DNA from: Prolixibacteraceae bacterium JC049
GTDB lineage: Bacteria; Bacteroidota; Bacteroidia; Bacteroidales; Prolixibacteraceae
Direction of reading: 5' to 3'
DNA: 64,000 nucleotides
Assembly: GCA_023369685.1 (NCBI GenBank)
Contig: SACZ01000001.1
Location: 558,381-622,380, forward strand
Under the pieces are notes generated by a model. That model saw only the letters and a list, made by a program, of their open reading frames with translations, had not been told where the DNA came from and searched no databases. The first letter of the stretch is position 1, and every line of letters starts with the position of its first letter. Made by a program: the position numbers and the translations under genes. This document shows, in pieces, positions 31,414 through 40,392 of this stretch.

Positions 31414-31443
31414 TTTGATCTGTATGGGTTTTCATTACATTTG
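31414..31443 (+). promoter_or_regulatory. Bacteroidota-type promoter of the cytochrome gene
   Basis: TTTG at 31414-31417 and TACATTTG at 31436-31443 with an 18-base spacer fit the -33 TTTG / -7 TAnnTTTG consensus. The cytochrome start is 58 bases downstream of the -7 box. This suggests transcription independent of the copper receptor. Confidence 0.55.
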
Positions 31444-31500
31444 TCTCCATTCTTTACTAACCCAGATCATATTTATTTTATAGATTGAATTAAAAAGTAT

Positions 31501-32331
31501 ATGGACAGAAGAAAAGCTATGAAGTTGGCTGCCGGTGCGGTGGTAGCCGGAGGGGCAGGTTTGTTCACTCTTGCAGATAATATGAAACCAGATTATACTC
31601 CTAAGAAAGAAGGGGAGAAGCTGGACTACAAAAGCAATGAATGCGATTGGAAATATACAGCTGTAAGCGATAAAGTAAGTGCTCAAATTGCATACGATGA
31701 ATATCCCAATGGAAGTTGTATGTATGCGACTTTTAAAAGTGTGATTGCTCAACTATCAGAGAAAGTTGGGGAGCCATTTACGTCATTTCCGGTACATATG
31801 ATGAAATATGGACACGGAGGAATTGCCGGATTTGGTAGCACTTGTGGAACAATTAATGGTGCAGCTGCTCTAATCGGGCTTTTTGTTTCGGATAAAAAAC
31901 AGCGCGACAAATTGGTTGCTGCTCTGTTTCGTTGGTACGAACGCAACGAGTTTCCAATATTTAAACCCGAAAAGCCTGCATTGGATGCGGATATTCCAAA
32001 ATCGGTTTCTGGTTCAGTGTTATGCCATGCTTCACTAACCAATTGGGCAAAAGCATCGGGACATAATATTCACGATAAAGAGCGAAAAGAGAGATGTCGT
32101 CGCTTATCGGCTGATGTTGCAGCAAAGACCACTGAGATGTTGAATGATTTCTTTGCACACCGTTATATTTCAAAGGGAACCGATGATAAGACGGTTGGTA
32201 CCTGTATGACTTGCCATGGAGGTGAAGGGAAACTGGATAATACCAGTGGAAAAATGAAGTGTACTTCGTGTCACGATGAGTCGGTAGCACACAAAGCATT
32301 TGCAGGTCCACATTATAAAGTAATGGATTAA
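31501..32331 (+). CDS. Tat-exported split-Soret-type cytochrome c (C_GCAxxG_C_C family)
   Basis: A 276-residue periplasmic redox protein. The N-terminus MDRRKAMKLAAGAVVAGGAG is a twin-arginine signal. The middle has spaced cysteines typical of the C_GCAxxG_C_C family (Cys73 in NGSCMYA, Cys115 in GSTCGTINGAA, Cys175, Cys199). The C-terminus carries two c-type haem sites, CMTCH (235-239) and CTSCH (254-258). This order matches split-Soret cytochromes known from sulfate reducers, where paired haems sit at a dimer interface. Its electron partner is not encoded nearby. Co-location with the copper receptor is suggestive only. Confidence 0.85.
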   Translation: MDRRKAMKLAAGAVVAGGAGLFTLADNMKPDYTPKKEGEKLDYKSNECDWKYTAVSDKVSAQIAYDEYPNGSCMYATFKSVIAQLSEKVGEPFTSFPVHMMKYGHGGIAGFGSTCGTINGAAALIGLFVSDKKQRDKLVAALFRWYERNEFPIFKPEKPALDADIPKSVSGSVLCHASLTNWAKASGHNIHDKERKERCRRLSADVAAKTTEMLNDFFAHRYISKGTDDKTVGTCMTCHGGEGKLDNTSGKMKCTSCHDESVAHKAFAGPHYKVMD

Positions 32332-32345
32332 TTCATATAAAACTG

Positions 32346-32535
32346 GAGGGTGTCCCAAAAGCTTGTTTATAATTTTATGAACTTATGGATTATAAGTCAC
32401 CACTTGGTTTATCACCCCTAAATCCCCTAAAGGGGACTTAAGCCTCCTCTTTAGGGGAGGTTTGGAGGGGTAAGACGAAAGTCGGTTATAAACAGAAAGT
32501 TAGATTTCAAATGAATTTACTTTTTGGACAGCCTC
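32346..32535. mobile_element. MITE-like element with terminal inverted repeats
   Basis: A 190-base non-coding block bounded by 16-base inverted repeats, 32346-32361 (GAGGGTGTCCCAAAAG) and 32520-32535 (its reverse complement with 14 of 16 bases matching). The centre holds further C-rich/G-rich inverted repeats (32414-32439 with 32443-32472). No transposase frame fits inside and no clear target duplication is seen. The ends resemble transposon termini of the GAGGCTGTC...AAAAG kind, so it is probably a non-autonomous derivative. Confidence 0.6.
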
Positions 32536-32555
32536 TAGTTAATTTCTAGAATATT

Positions 32556-33152
32556 CTACTTCTGTGCTCTGATTCTACTTAAGCTTACTGGCGTAATTCC
32601 CAGAAAACTGGCAATGTCCTGTAGTGGTACTCGTTGTGTTATATCTGGATATTGTTTAAGCAAGAAATCGTATCGCTCTTTAGCTTTCATAAATCGTTGT
32701 TCATCCATATATTGGGTAATTACCATATTCATCTCTTCTGCAAAGCATCTGCCCCAGTTGGCCCATTCCAGGTTATGTGAATAAAGCTCTTTTAAGTAGG
32801 CAATGTCAATACTATAGAAAATCGAATCTTCATAAAGAACATTGTTGTCATGGGCAGGAATATCATGCGCATAGCTATATGGACAACAGCATAGATCTCC
32901 CTCAAAACAAAACCAATACACTTCTTCTAAACCATTCCTATTAAAATTATAAGCTTTCACTGCTCCTTTTATCAGAAAGAAAAGTTGGTTGCTTTTTTCT
33001 CCCTGTTTAAAAATGAAGCTGCCTTTCTTTTTCTCTACCCGTTGCAGTTTGTCCAGAAGTAACTCTTTTGTAACTTTTGATAGCGGATAATATTGATCCA
33101 AAATGTCGGAAACAATCTGGATTTCTTCAGGATATTTATGCTTTCTTATCAT
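32556..33152 (-). CDS. Crp/Fnr family transcriptional regulator
   Basis: A 198-residue regulator. A cyclic-nucleotide-binding-like beta barrel occupies about residues 30-130 (KKGSFIFKQGEKSNQLFFLIKGAVKAY). A helix-turn-helix closes the protein (VPLQDIASFLGITPVSLSRIRAQK). The cysteines in GDLCCCPYSYAH lie inside the effector domain, and the N-terminal cysteine set of true FNR is absent, so Fe-S sensing in the FNR way is unlikely. It is divergent from the second MATE gene (62 bases between starts) and may control it. Confidence 0.9.
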   Translation of the reverse strand: MIRKHKYPEEIQIVSDILDQYYPLSKVTKELLLDKLQRVEKKKGSFIFKQGEKSNQLFFLIKGAVKAYNFNRNGLEEVYWFCFEGDLCCCPYSYAHDIPAHDNNVLYEDSIFYSIDIAYLKELYSHNLEWANWGRCFAEEMNMVITQYMDEQRFMKAKERYDFLLKQYPDITQRVPLQDIASFLGITPVSLSRIRAQK

Positions 33153-33214
33153 TTGTTAAGTGGTGAGCCAATTATTCGCAGCACCTTTGCCACATTGCAA
33201 AAATAATTAAAACC

Positions 33215-34564
33215 ATGAAGGAGAATAAAGTACTTACAGGCAAAATAAATTTGGTTTTCTTTTCTTATGCCATTCCAGTGGCATTGGGATTGCTGGCTGT
33301 TTCTTCAGCTGCCATTATCGATGGATTGTTTATAGGGAACTATGTGGGAGAGAAAGCGCTGGCTGCAGTTGCAATTGCGACACCCGTTTTTCCATTTTTA
33401 TTCGGAGTAGCCATAATGTTTGCCACCGGAGGTGAAGTATTTTGCGGTAAATATCTAGGGGAAGGAAGATCCAGATTAGCATCAGATGTTTTTACAAAAA
33501 TTGTATTGCTAATTCAAGCTCTTACGATACTTATATCTGTAGTGGGAATATTGTTTTTGGAGCCATTAGCTACTTTGTTGGGAGCACAAGCCGATACAAT
33601 GGAACTGGTTACGAGTTATCTTAGAGTCATCTTTCTGTGCTCTCCACTTATTGCCAGTTATTCACTTTCCTATTTCATTCGTGTCGATGGTAGACCGCAG
33701 CTAAGTGCAGGAGCATTGGTGATAACTGCTGTGTTAAATGTTATTCTCGATTACTTGTTTATTGTGGTGTTCAATTGGAGAATTGAAGGAGCAGCCTGGG
33801 GAACGATGCTATCGTATTGTGCGATGCCTGTCTTGCTTTTGCCTCACTTCATTCAACAAAAGGGACAGATAGGATTTGTAAAGCCAATTGAGTCGTGGAA
33901 AATAATTGGAAAAATAGCATACAATGGTTCGTCCGAATTTTTAAGTGAAATTTCGGGAGGTATATTATTTACCATCATCAATGTTACTATGATTCGTTTC
34001 TATGGAACAAGTGGTGTAGCTGCTTATGCCATTGTAGGGTATTTACTCTTATTTGTAACTACAACCAATTATGGTGTATCCGATTCTTTAAAATCAATTA
34101 TCAGCATTAATCATGGAGCCGGACAGAAACAGCGAGTAGGGCAGTTTTTGCGACTGGCAATTGGTACTGTTTCGGTATTCGGAGCAATCATTATACTGAT
34201 AACACAGCTTGAAGCAAGTACTTTGGTCTCACTTTTTCTAAATAACGAAAGAGCCAATACAGAAACCATTAAATTAGCTAATCAGTTTTTGGTTTCTATA
34301 TCTCCAATATTCTTGATATTGGGAACAAATATCATATTATCGGCTTATTTTACAGCTATTCATCAGCCCGGACCATCGTTAATAATATCATTGCTGAGAA
34401 CGTTGATTTTACCTATCATTCTAATACCTACATTAACTGAGTTTTGGAGTGGGATAGGTATATTTATTGCTCTCATTTCATCAGAAGCAATAACATTAAC
34501 AGTGGCCATATTTATTGCTGGATCTAAGAGAGAAAAGAGGCCACAACCAGAGAGTTTCTTTTAA
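33215..34564 (+). CDS. MATE family efflux transporter
   Basis: A 449-residue polytopic inner-membrane protein with two six-helix halves. The first half has the family block AAIIDGLFIGNYVGEKALAAVAIATPVFPF and the second has FVTTTNYGVSDSLKSIISINHGAGQ. It belongs to the MATE superfamily, nearer to the MepA/DinF-like branch than the pump at 5.7 kb, which it resembles only distantly. Divergent from a Crp/Fnr regulator. The substrate cannot be assigned. Confidence 0.88.
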   Translation: MKENKVLTGKINLVFFSYAIPVALGLLAVSSAAIIDGLFIGNYVGEKALAAVAIATPVFPFLFGVAIMFATGGEVFCGKYLGEGRSRLASDVFTKIVLLIQALTILISVVGILFLEPLATLLGAQADTMELVTSYLRVIFLCSPLIASYSLSYFIRVDGRPQLSAGALVITAVLNVILDYLFIVVFNWRIEGAAWGTMLSYCAMPVLLLPHFIQQKGQIGFVKPIESWKIIGKIAYNGSSEFLSEISGGILFTIINVTMIRFYGTSGVAAYAIVGYLLLFVTTTNYGVSDSLKSIISINHGAGQKQRVGQFLRLAIGTVSVFGAIIILITQLEASTLVSLFLNNERANTETIKLANQFLVSISPIFLILGTNIILSAYFTAIHQPGPSLIISLLRTLILPIILIPTLTEFWSGIGIFIALISSEAITLTVAIFIAGSKREKRPQPESFF

Positions 34565-34637
34565 AATAGATACTATTGGAGCTACTTTTTAACTTTTTGT
34601 TCATTCAATTTTTTTTATCTGATTAATTGGATTCAGC

Positions 34638-34645
34638 TACCTTTG
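34638..34645 (+). promoter_or_regulatory. -7 element upstream of the HAD phosphatase
   Basis: TACCTTTG matches TAnnTTTG and ends 29 bases before the ATG at 34675. It overlaps a TTG-initiated extension of the frame, which supports the shorter start. Confidence 0.4.
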
Positions 34646-34674
34646 ATCTTCAATTTCAAAATAGCTATTATTTT

Positions 34675-35325
34675 ATGCAATATAGAGGAGTAATATTCGA
34701 TTTGGATGGAACTTTAATTGATTCCATTGAAGATTTGGCCAACGCTATGAATACGGTGTTGAGTAATCATAATTTGCCAACTCATACTGTTCCGACTTAT
34801 AAAGAGTTAATTGGAAATGGAATCAAACGGTTGGTAAAAGAATCGTTGCCAAAAAAGTATCAGGAAGAGGGGGCTTTCGATGCTTTAGTAACAGAGATGT
34901 ATGAGATATACAAAGAGAATTGCTTGATTAAAACCAAGCCTTACGACGGAATCAATGAGCTGCTGGATTTGTTGGAAAAGAAGCAAATCAAATATGCTAT
35001 TTTATCCAATAAGGCCGATGCTTTCTGCAAAAGTATGGTGGCTGATATTTTCTCAAATCGAAAGTTTGAAATGGTAATGGGAACTACCGATGAAGCTTTT
35101 AAGAAACCACATCCCAGAGGTGTATTTGCCATTTGTGAAAAGTGGAATATGAAACCGGAAGAGGTGATATTTCTGGGTGATTCGGCAGTAGATATAAAGA
35201 CAGCTCAAAATTCGGGAACTTATGGTGTGGCTGCCACCTGGGGATTTAAATCGAAAGAAGAGTTGGTTACTGCTAACCCTGATGCGCTAATTAATCATCC
35301 AATGGAGTTTAAAGATATTTTGTAG
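34675..35325 (+). CDS. HAD-superfamily phosphatase, phosphoglycolate phosphatase-like
   Basis: A 216-residue cytoplasmic HAD hydrolase. Motif I VIFDLDGTL gives Asp9 and Asp11, motif II is in YAILSNKAD, the conserved Lys is in EAFKKPHP, and motif IV is VIFLGDSAVDIKTA. The cap (about 15-80) is the small helical C1 type of Gph/PgmB-like enzymes. Phosphoglycolate, pyrophosphate or a sugar phosphate are possible substrates; motifs do not decide. The start at 34675 is chosen because the TTG-led extension lies over the promoter. A perfect hairpin follows the stop. Confidence 0.87.
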   Translation: MQYRGVIFDLDGTLIDSIEDLANAMNTVLSNHNLPTHTVPTYKELIGNGIKRLVKESLPKKYQEEGAFDALVTEMYEIYKENCLIKTKPYDGINELLDLLEKKQIKYAILSNKADAFCKSMVADIFSNRKFEMVMGTTDEAFKKPHPRGVFAICEKWNMKPEEVIFLGDSAVDIKTAQNSGTYGVAATWGFKSKEELVTANPDALINHPMEFKDIL

Positions 35326-35331
35326 AATTAC

Positions 35332-35370
35332 TTCAGAGAAAACCATTATTGTTTACGGGTTTTCTCTGAA
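35332..35370. terminator. Perfect hairpin after the HAD gene, possible terminator
   Basis: Thirteen-bp perfect stem TTCAGAGAAAACC/GGTTTTCTCTGAA (35332-35344 with 35358-35370). No T tract on either side, so it may act as an RNA 3' end protector rather than an intrinsic terminator. Confidence 0.5.
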
Positions 35371-35609
35371 TAATCAGATTCTTAAATAAGAATTTACTTC
35401 CCAATATTCCTGAACCCCTCTATTTCGATCAGTTCTTCTTCTTTAATTTCATGTGTCACTTAAGTTATATAAAATTAGTTGGTTAAAAGTTCTTGTGTAT
35501 AAATTGGTACTTTGAAATAAGTTGAAACTTTGTCCTGATTTAGCTATCGAAACGCAGATAAAATAATTGAGAGTTATGTTTGCAGCTTTAAAAGTGAAAA
35601 GTAGCAAAT

Positions 35610-36698
35610 ATGAATTATTTGAAGCGTTTATTTAACCCCGAAAAAGTAAATACTGGCAGGCAACTGGAGTTGGATATTGCCAGAGCACTGGCTGTTGTTT
35701 TTATGGTGTTTGTGCACGTGCAAATGACCTTTTCCAATGAAGAGCTTGCTGAGTCATTTTTTGGAGCGGTAGTCGATTTTATGGGCGGTATTCCTGCTGC
35801 TCCTGTGTTTATGTTTTTAATGGGAGTTGGCTTTCTGTATTCTAGTAAAAGTGCTTATCAATTATTTATAAAACGAGGAATATTGATACTATTGCTAGGG
35901 TATTGTCTTAACCTACTTCGGGATGTAATTCCTGAATTAATTGATTTTATTGTTTCCGGAGAAGAAGAAGCATTAGGCTCCGCCATTGAAGGATTTATTG
36001 ATGTTGATATTTTACAGTTTGCAGGAGTTGCAATGATTTTCTGGGGATTAGTCAAGAAGTTCAGATTAAATAACTATGCAATAGCGCTTCTGGGAATTTT
36101 ATTCCCATTTTTAAATATGGTATTGCTGAATATTCAGTTCGAAAATTATGTATGGCAGGCCATTACTGGTTTGTTTTGGGGATCGAGTAAATATTCAGAA
36201 TTTCCATTCTTTACATGGATAGCATATCCTATCTTAGGGTACCTTTTTGCCAACTTATTGGTGCGTTGTAATGACAAAGGGAAATTCTATCGATTAATAA
36301 TTTCTACTTCCATTCCTTCATTGATAATTAGCTTCTGGCTCTTCGGCTTTGTTTTAAATCAACCGCTTGGAATGGAATCGGAACTAAATTATTATCATCA
36401 CAATGGTTTTGCGAATATTGTATACGGATTATTTTGCCTTTTCTGGATAAGTCTAATCTTTTTTATTAGCAATGCTTTACCACAAGTTATGGTTGGTGCA
36501 TTGAAACGTTGGAGTAAGAATGTGACCAGTATCTACTTTATACATTGGGTAATTATAGGTTGGCTGAGCGCAATTTTCTATGATAGCTCAGTTGGTTTAA
36601 CTCTATTCCTTGTGGTAACATTGGGTGTCTTTGCTCTGTCCGATTGGCTAGCTTACAAGCATAGTCAGTATAGACAGAAAATAAAAAGTAGTAATTGA
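35610..36698 (+). CDS. DUF1624/HGSNAT-like membrane acyltransferase
   Basis: A 362-residue integral membrane protein with about 10 predicted helices. The N-terminal segment RQLELDIARALAVVFMVFVHVQMTF matches the heparan-alpha-glucosaminide N-acetyltransferase/DUF1624 group, in which a membrane His transfers acetyl groups to a sugar amine. His41 (VFVHV) is a candidate. The C-terminal SIYFIHWVIIGWL is also typical. It is next to, but convergent with, the PL8 lyase gene. A role in modifying glycosaminoglycan-derived sugars would be attractive but is only inference. Confidence 0.75.
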   Translation: MNYLKRLFNPEKVNTGRQLELDIARALAVVFMVFVHVQMTFSNEELAESFFGAVVDFMGGIPAAPVFMFLMGVGFLYSSKSAYQLFIKRGILILLLGYCLNLLRDVIPELIDFIVSGEEEALGSAIEGFIDVDILQFAGVAMIFWGLVKKFRLNNYAIALLGILFPFLNMVLLNIQFENYVWQAITGLFWGSSKYSEFPFFTWIAYPILGYLFANLLVRCNDKGKFYRLIISTSIPSLIISFWLFGFVLNQPLGMESELNYYHHNGFANIVYGLFCLFWISLIFFISNALPQVMVGALKRWSKNVTSIYFIHWVIIGWLSAIFYDSSVGLTLFLVVTLGVFALSDWLAYKHSQYRQKIKSSN

Positions 36699-36732
36699 AC
36701 AAAGAAACTTTTCAACAAGTATTATACTCCTG

Positions 36733-36780
36733 AAAAAGCATACGGTACTTGAATTTTAGTACCGTTATGCTTTTGTCTTT
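36733..36780. terminator. Bidirectional terminator between the acyltransferase and PL8 genes
   Basis: Arms 36734-36749 (AAAAGCATACGGTACT) and 36758-36774 pair with one bulged T, flanked by A and T tracts on opposite sides, between two convergent genes. Confidence 0.8.
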
Positions 36781-36792
36781 ATTTCATTTAAT

Positions 36793-39700
36793 CTATTCTT
36801 TTATAAACTTCATTACTTCTCGGTTTCCATCTTTGGTTTGGATAGAAACAAAGTAAATTCCAGATTTTAATCCGGTTAAAGGAATAGTTGCTTTCTTTCC
36901 TGAGAAGGTGGTTACTGTCCGAATAATTTGACCTTGATTGGAAAGGATATTAACACTGCTTAAGTTTGATTTTGCCACAATAGTTATTTGCTCCGATGCC
37001 GGATTTGGATAAAGCATGCTTTTAGGTTGCTCTGTTTTAACCTTTGCACTTTTTGCAATAACCTTATTCAAAGTGATCTCAATTGGCATTCCTTTCTTTG
37101 TGGAGAAAGAGATGACTGTTTGAGTGCTATTACTGCTTAGTATTGAGACGTCAGAATGATTCGCTTCCAACGACCATTGTCCATGAAGAGTAAGTTGTAC
37201 CGTTTTTACTCCATCATTATCGGAAATGTTTGGATTATTCATAGCCAATAAAATAGAATTGCCATCTTCTTTATACATAACCAGGCACGGTTCATTATTA
37301 CTTTTGATAACATTTCCTTCGTGCGTAAGATTACTGTTTGTTTCAAAGAATGCAAAGCCCCAGGCACTAGAAGAATGATGTTTCACGATATGTGCATTGT
37401 CATCTTTCTGAAATACTGTGTAAGGTTTACTTGTATTGCTACTCATTTTTGTAGCAAGGGCCTTCATTTTTGCAGAAGTAGTAGCAGGTAAACAAACATA
37501 CTCATATCCCGCCTCTGTAGGGTGTTGCCCATGATCTAGGTAGCCAATTGCGTAATTTTTCGTTGGATTCCCAGACCAGTCTGAATTTAAGTTCTGGTTG
37601 AAATTTGGTGTTTTTTGGTCACCTTTTTTTATGGTTAAAGTTCCACTACCATTTACAATGTAGAAACCAGTATTGTGATTACTGATTAACCATTTGTCAC
37701 TGTTGGAAGTAAATGTATGTGTGGCATCTGAGCTGTATGATGTATCATTAACTACGACAGTTGCTTTGTTGTTATCTGTGGTACGCTGATACAATGTGGT
37801 TATGGTATTTCCCTGAGCATGCTGATTGTTTATGTCTGAGCCCAGAGCTAAGATCATATCATCAAATGCAAATGTCGATTTTCTAAAAGTAAATGAAGTA
37901 TCATGATACACGTTGTTATACCAGCTTCCACTCCATCCACCACCATTTCCTTGCTTAAATTTCATGGCGAATAATCCGTTGGTTCCAGTTACCTTACTTA
38001 GTACTTCATTTCCTTTGTTTTGGAATGCTAGAGATCCTGCAAAATTATAAGCTTGTTTTTCATCCGCACGTTTATAGCGGGCATGAAGCTTGTTAAAAGG
38101 AAGGAGTATAGATGTTGTTCCCGGATTGTGATTCCAGTCCCATGTGTCTAAATCGAAACCGTTATCTGATAAGCTGCCTGGATATATTATTTCAAGTGTT
38201 CCATAGCTCTGATAACGTCCATAGAAGTTTCTGTTGTTGTAAATTTCTGCTCCCCAAATATCTCGGGTAAATCCAGCCATAGATAGTACCCAGTTATCTT
38301 TTCTAAAAATACCAGCAACAGAATAATTGAATTGATAGAATCCTGTTTCAAAATTGGCTTTTTGAGTATAGTTATATTCAGCTGTATTTCCCCATACCCG
38401 ATTTGCATAACCAGCTAAAACTGGATCAGCATGGTTTAGACCAAGTATGTGTCCTCCAGCAATAGCTGTGTTGGCAACATCTCCCCAGCCGGTTGTAACA
38501 TATCTTTGGTGTGGATTTCTACCAACAAATGACATTGGCATAACTCTATTGTCATTACTAATTGCACATTGAAAAAACATTGCATCTCGGAAGTATTGAT
38601 ATATTTCTGGGGTAGTTTGAAATGAACTATTTCCTAACGCATATAATACTCTGGTTAAAGGTTTGAAAGAGTACATGTAGCCTACGTAGTTACTCCAATG
38701 ATGATAAGATGATCCGTCAACCTTTAGGAAACCAGTTCTACTTGTGGTTGGAGTAAGCACTCTCTTTAACCATCGTTGAACTCCTTTCATGTATTGAACT
38801 CTCTTGTTGTCATCTTCAATGAAGGGGCCATAGCCAACTAATCCGTCTGTGTTTCCATATATGTAATCGGAGTTACCTTGACCGCCAATATTATAATTCC
38901 CCCAGATATCCTCAAAGTTACTAGTTGCAGTTCCAATAGTATAACCAAAGGCATTTTTCTGGTTAGTGCTCATCTCATTTCTCCATGGAATTACTCCTTC
39001 AGTATAATGGTGAAATGTATAAGCGTAGTTCCCTCTTGGAGTAGTGGTACCTGTACAGAATTGTTTCCCAACTATACTGATTAGGTTTACTGCTTTTTGC
39101 TTTATATCTGCAACGTCTGGAGAGTCAGGGCAATATTTTACATAGTTAGCAAAGGTTTTTAATATATCACCAACATGACGCTCATTCAAAACAGTGGAAG
39201 TAGAAGCATTATCTCCATTACCACTAATATTGAAACCATTGTATTCATTTAATCTTCGATTAAACCAATATGAAGATGGAGGTCCACTACTCAACTGAAT
39301 TTTCTTATGTCTCTCATAAATAGCTTCAATTTCTGATATTTGCTGACTAGTAGCAGGTGTTAGTGCAATGTCTGGAGTATAGCCAGGTAAACAGTTACCA
39401 GCAGCATTGCCGGTCATCATAATTGGAGTACCATTTACTTTTACATAGTCAATGGCAAAGTTTCTTGCTGTATTACCATCATCAGTTCGGGTAAAACGTA
39501 ATTGCATTTTGTCATTGATATCATCCTGTGTGGCGATATAATTAAGTGTTAGAGTTCTTGCCTGGTTATAGCCAATTGCTGTAGAAGGAATAGATGCTCT
39601 GACAACATTGTCTGTTAGATTGATTAATTCTACTTTAAATGCAACCCATGAAAAGTTTACATTGTAGATGACTGTTTCTAAGTTATACCCTTGATCCAGA

Positions 39701-40392
39701 TAAGAGTTGCATAAAAAAGTGTAATTAACTCCTTGCCCTGTTGCGGTACTTCTACCGTCAATAAAAAGGGCTCCGTCTCCCTTACCGTCGCCATTGTCAG
39801 CATCATGGTGTTTCATTTGAACCCAGGTGTTGCCAATTGGTTCCCAGTTAAAAGACAGGTCGTTGCATGTGGATACCGATGGATATAAGAATTCACCATT
39901 GAAAGATGCATTGTCTATAGCAAAATCTCTGGCAGTATGTCCATCATCATTACGTATGTAGCGTACTTGTAGAGCATCTCCATTATCTGACTCCTGGGTG
40001 GTGTAGCTTAGAGTATACCTGCCAGATCCATAAGCCCAGATTGAAATAGAATTACTGGCTAATACTCTGTTGTCAGTTACGTTGTATAGTTCAATCTTTA
40101 GTTTTACATACGAAACATTGGGGTTATACAGATTGGTACTAAAAAATATTGATTTATTGGCCTCCATTGTACCATCAAATTCATAATATGCACCTTGTCC
40201 TGTTGCAAAGGAATGCCCGTTGACTAAATAGGCTCCATCATTAACTCCATCGGTGTTGTTTTTGTCAGAATAGATAGTTGAGATACTGGTATTACCAATG
40301 GTTTGCCAGTTGTTGTTGGTTAGGGAAGTAATTTGTGCTTTCAGAGTTACAGTTACTGCTAAAAGCAAGAACATGAGTAAATTTTTTTTCAT
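36793..40392 (-). CDS. Secreted PL8 chondroitinase-like polysaccharide lyase with tandem N-terminal modules and T9SS domain
   Basis: A 1199-residue extracellular lyase. Signal peptide to about residue 20. Two homologous beta-sandwich modules (about 29-166 and 182-321) share the block DGA.L..G.S.ATGQG..Y.F and end in FAID. The helical toroid (about 345-700) and super-sandwich (to about 1100) follow the PL8 plan. By spacing, His565, Tyr572, Arg625 and Glu716 correspond to the catalytic His501, Tyr508, Arg560 and Glu653 of chondroitinase ABC I. The block EIYNNRNFYGRYQSYG also matches. The C-terminus (about 1120-1199, MLYPNPASEQITI to MKFIKE) is a T9SS sorting domain. It probably cleaves chondroitin/dermatan-type chains; no SusCD pair adjoins it. 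Confidence 0.88.
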   Translation of the reverse strand: MKKNLLMFLLLAVTVTLKAQITSLTNNNWQTIGNTSISTIYSDKNNTDGVNDGAYLVNGHSFATGQGAYYEFDGTMEANKSIFFSTNLYNPNVSYVKLKIELYNVTDNRVLASNSISIWAYGSGRYTLSYTTQESDNGDALQVRYIRNDDGHTARDFAIDNASFNGEFLYPSVSTCNDLSFNWEPIGNTWVQMKHHDADNGDGKGDGALFIDGRSTATGQGVNYTFLCNSYLDQGYNLETVIYNVNFSWVAFKVELINLTDNVVRASIPSTAIGYNQARTLTLNYIATQDDINDKMQLRFTRTDDGNTARNFAIDYVKVNGTPIMMTGNAAGNCLPGYTPDIALTPATSQQISEIEAIYERHKKIQLSSGPPSSYWFNRRLNEYNGFNISGNGDNASTSTVLNERHVGDILKTFANYVKYCPDSPDVADIKQKAVNLISIVGKQFCTGTTTPRGNYAYTFHHYTEGVIPWRNEMSTNQKNAFGYTIGTATSNFEDIWGNYNIGGQGNSDYIYGNTDGLVGYGPFIEDDNKRVQYMKGVQRWLKRVLTPTTSRTGFLKVDGSSYHHWSNYVGYMYSFKPLTRVLYALGNSSFQTTPEIYQYFRDAMFFQCAISNDNRVMPMSFVGRNPHQRYVTTGWGDVANTAIAGGHILGLNHADPVLAGYANRVWGNTAEYNYTQKANFETGFYQFNYSVAGIFRKDNWVLSMAGFTRDIWGAEIYNNRNFYGRYQSYGTLEIIYPGSLSDNGFDLDTWDWNHNPGTTSILLPFNKLHARYKRADEKQAYNFAGSLAFQNKGNEVLSKVTGTNGLFAMKFKQGNGGGWSGSWYNNVYHDTSFTFRKSTFAFDDMILALGSDINNQHAQGNTITTLYQRTTDNNKATVVVNDTSYSSDATHTFTSNSDKWLISNHNTGFYIVNGSGTLTIKKGDQKTPNFNQNLNSDWSGNPTKNYAIGYLDHGQHPTEAGYEYVCLPATTSAKMKALATKMSSNTSKPYTVFQKDDNAHIVKHHSSSAWGFAFFETNSNLTHEGNVIKSNNEPCLVMYKEDGNSILLAMNNPNISDNDGVKTVQLTLHGQWSLEANHSDVSILSSNSTQTVISFSTKKGMPIEITLNKVIAKSAKVKTEQPKSMLYPNPASEQITIVAKSNLSSVNILSNQGQIIRTVTTFSGKKATIPLTGLKSGIYFVSIQTKDGNREVMKFIKE

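Noticed and set aside
34627-34674. TTG-initiated N-terminal extension of the HAD phosphatase
   Set aside because: The extension overlaps a -7 promoter box, and the HAD fold begins right after the ATG at 34675.
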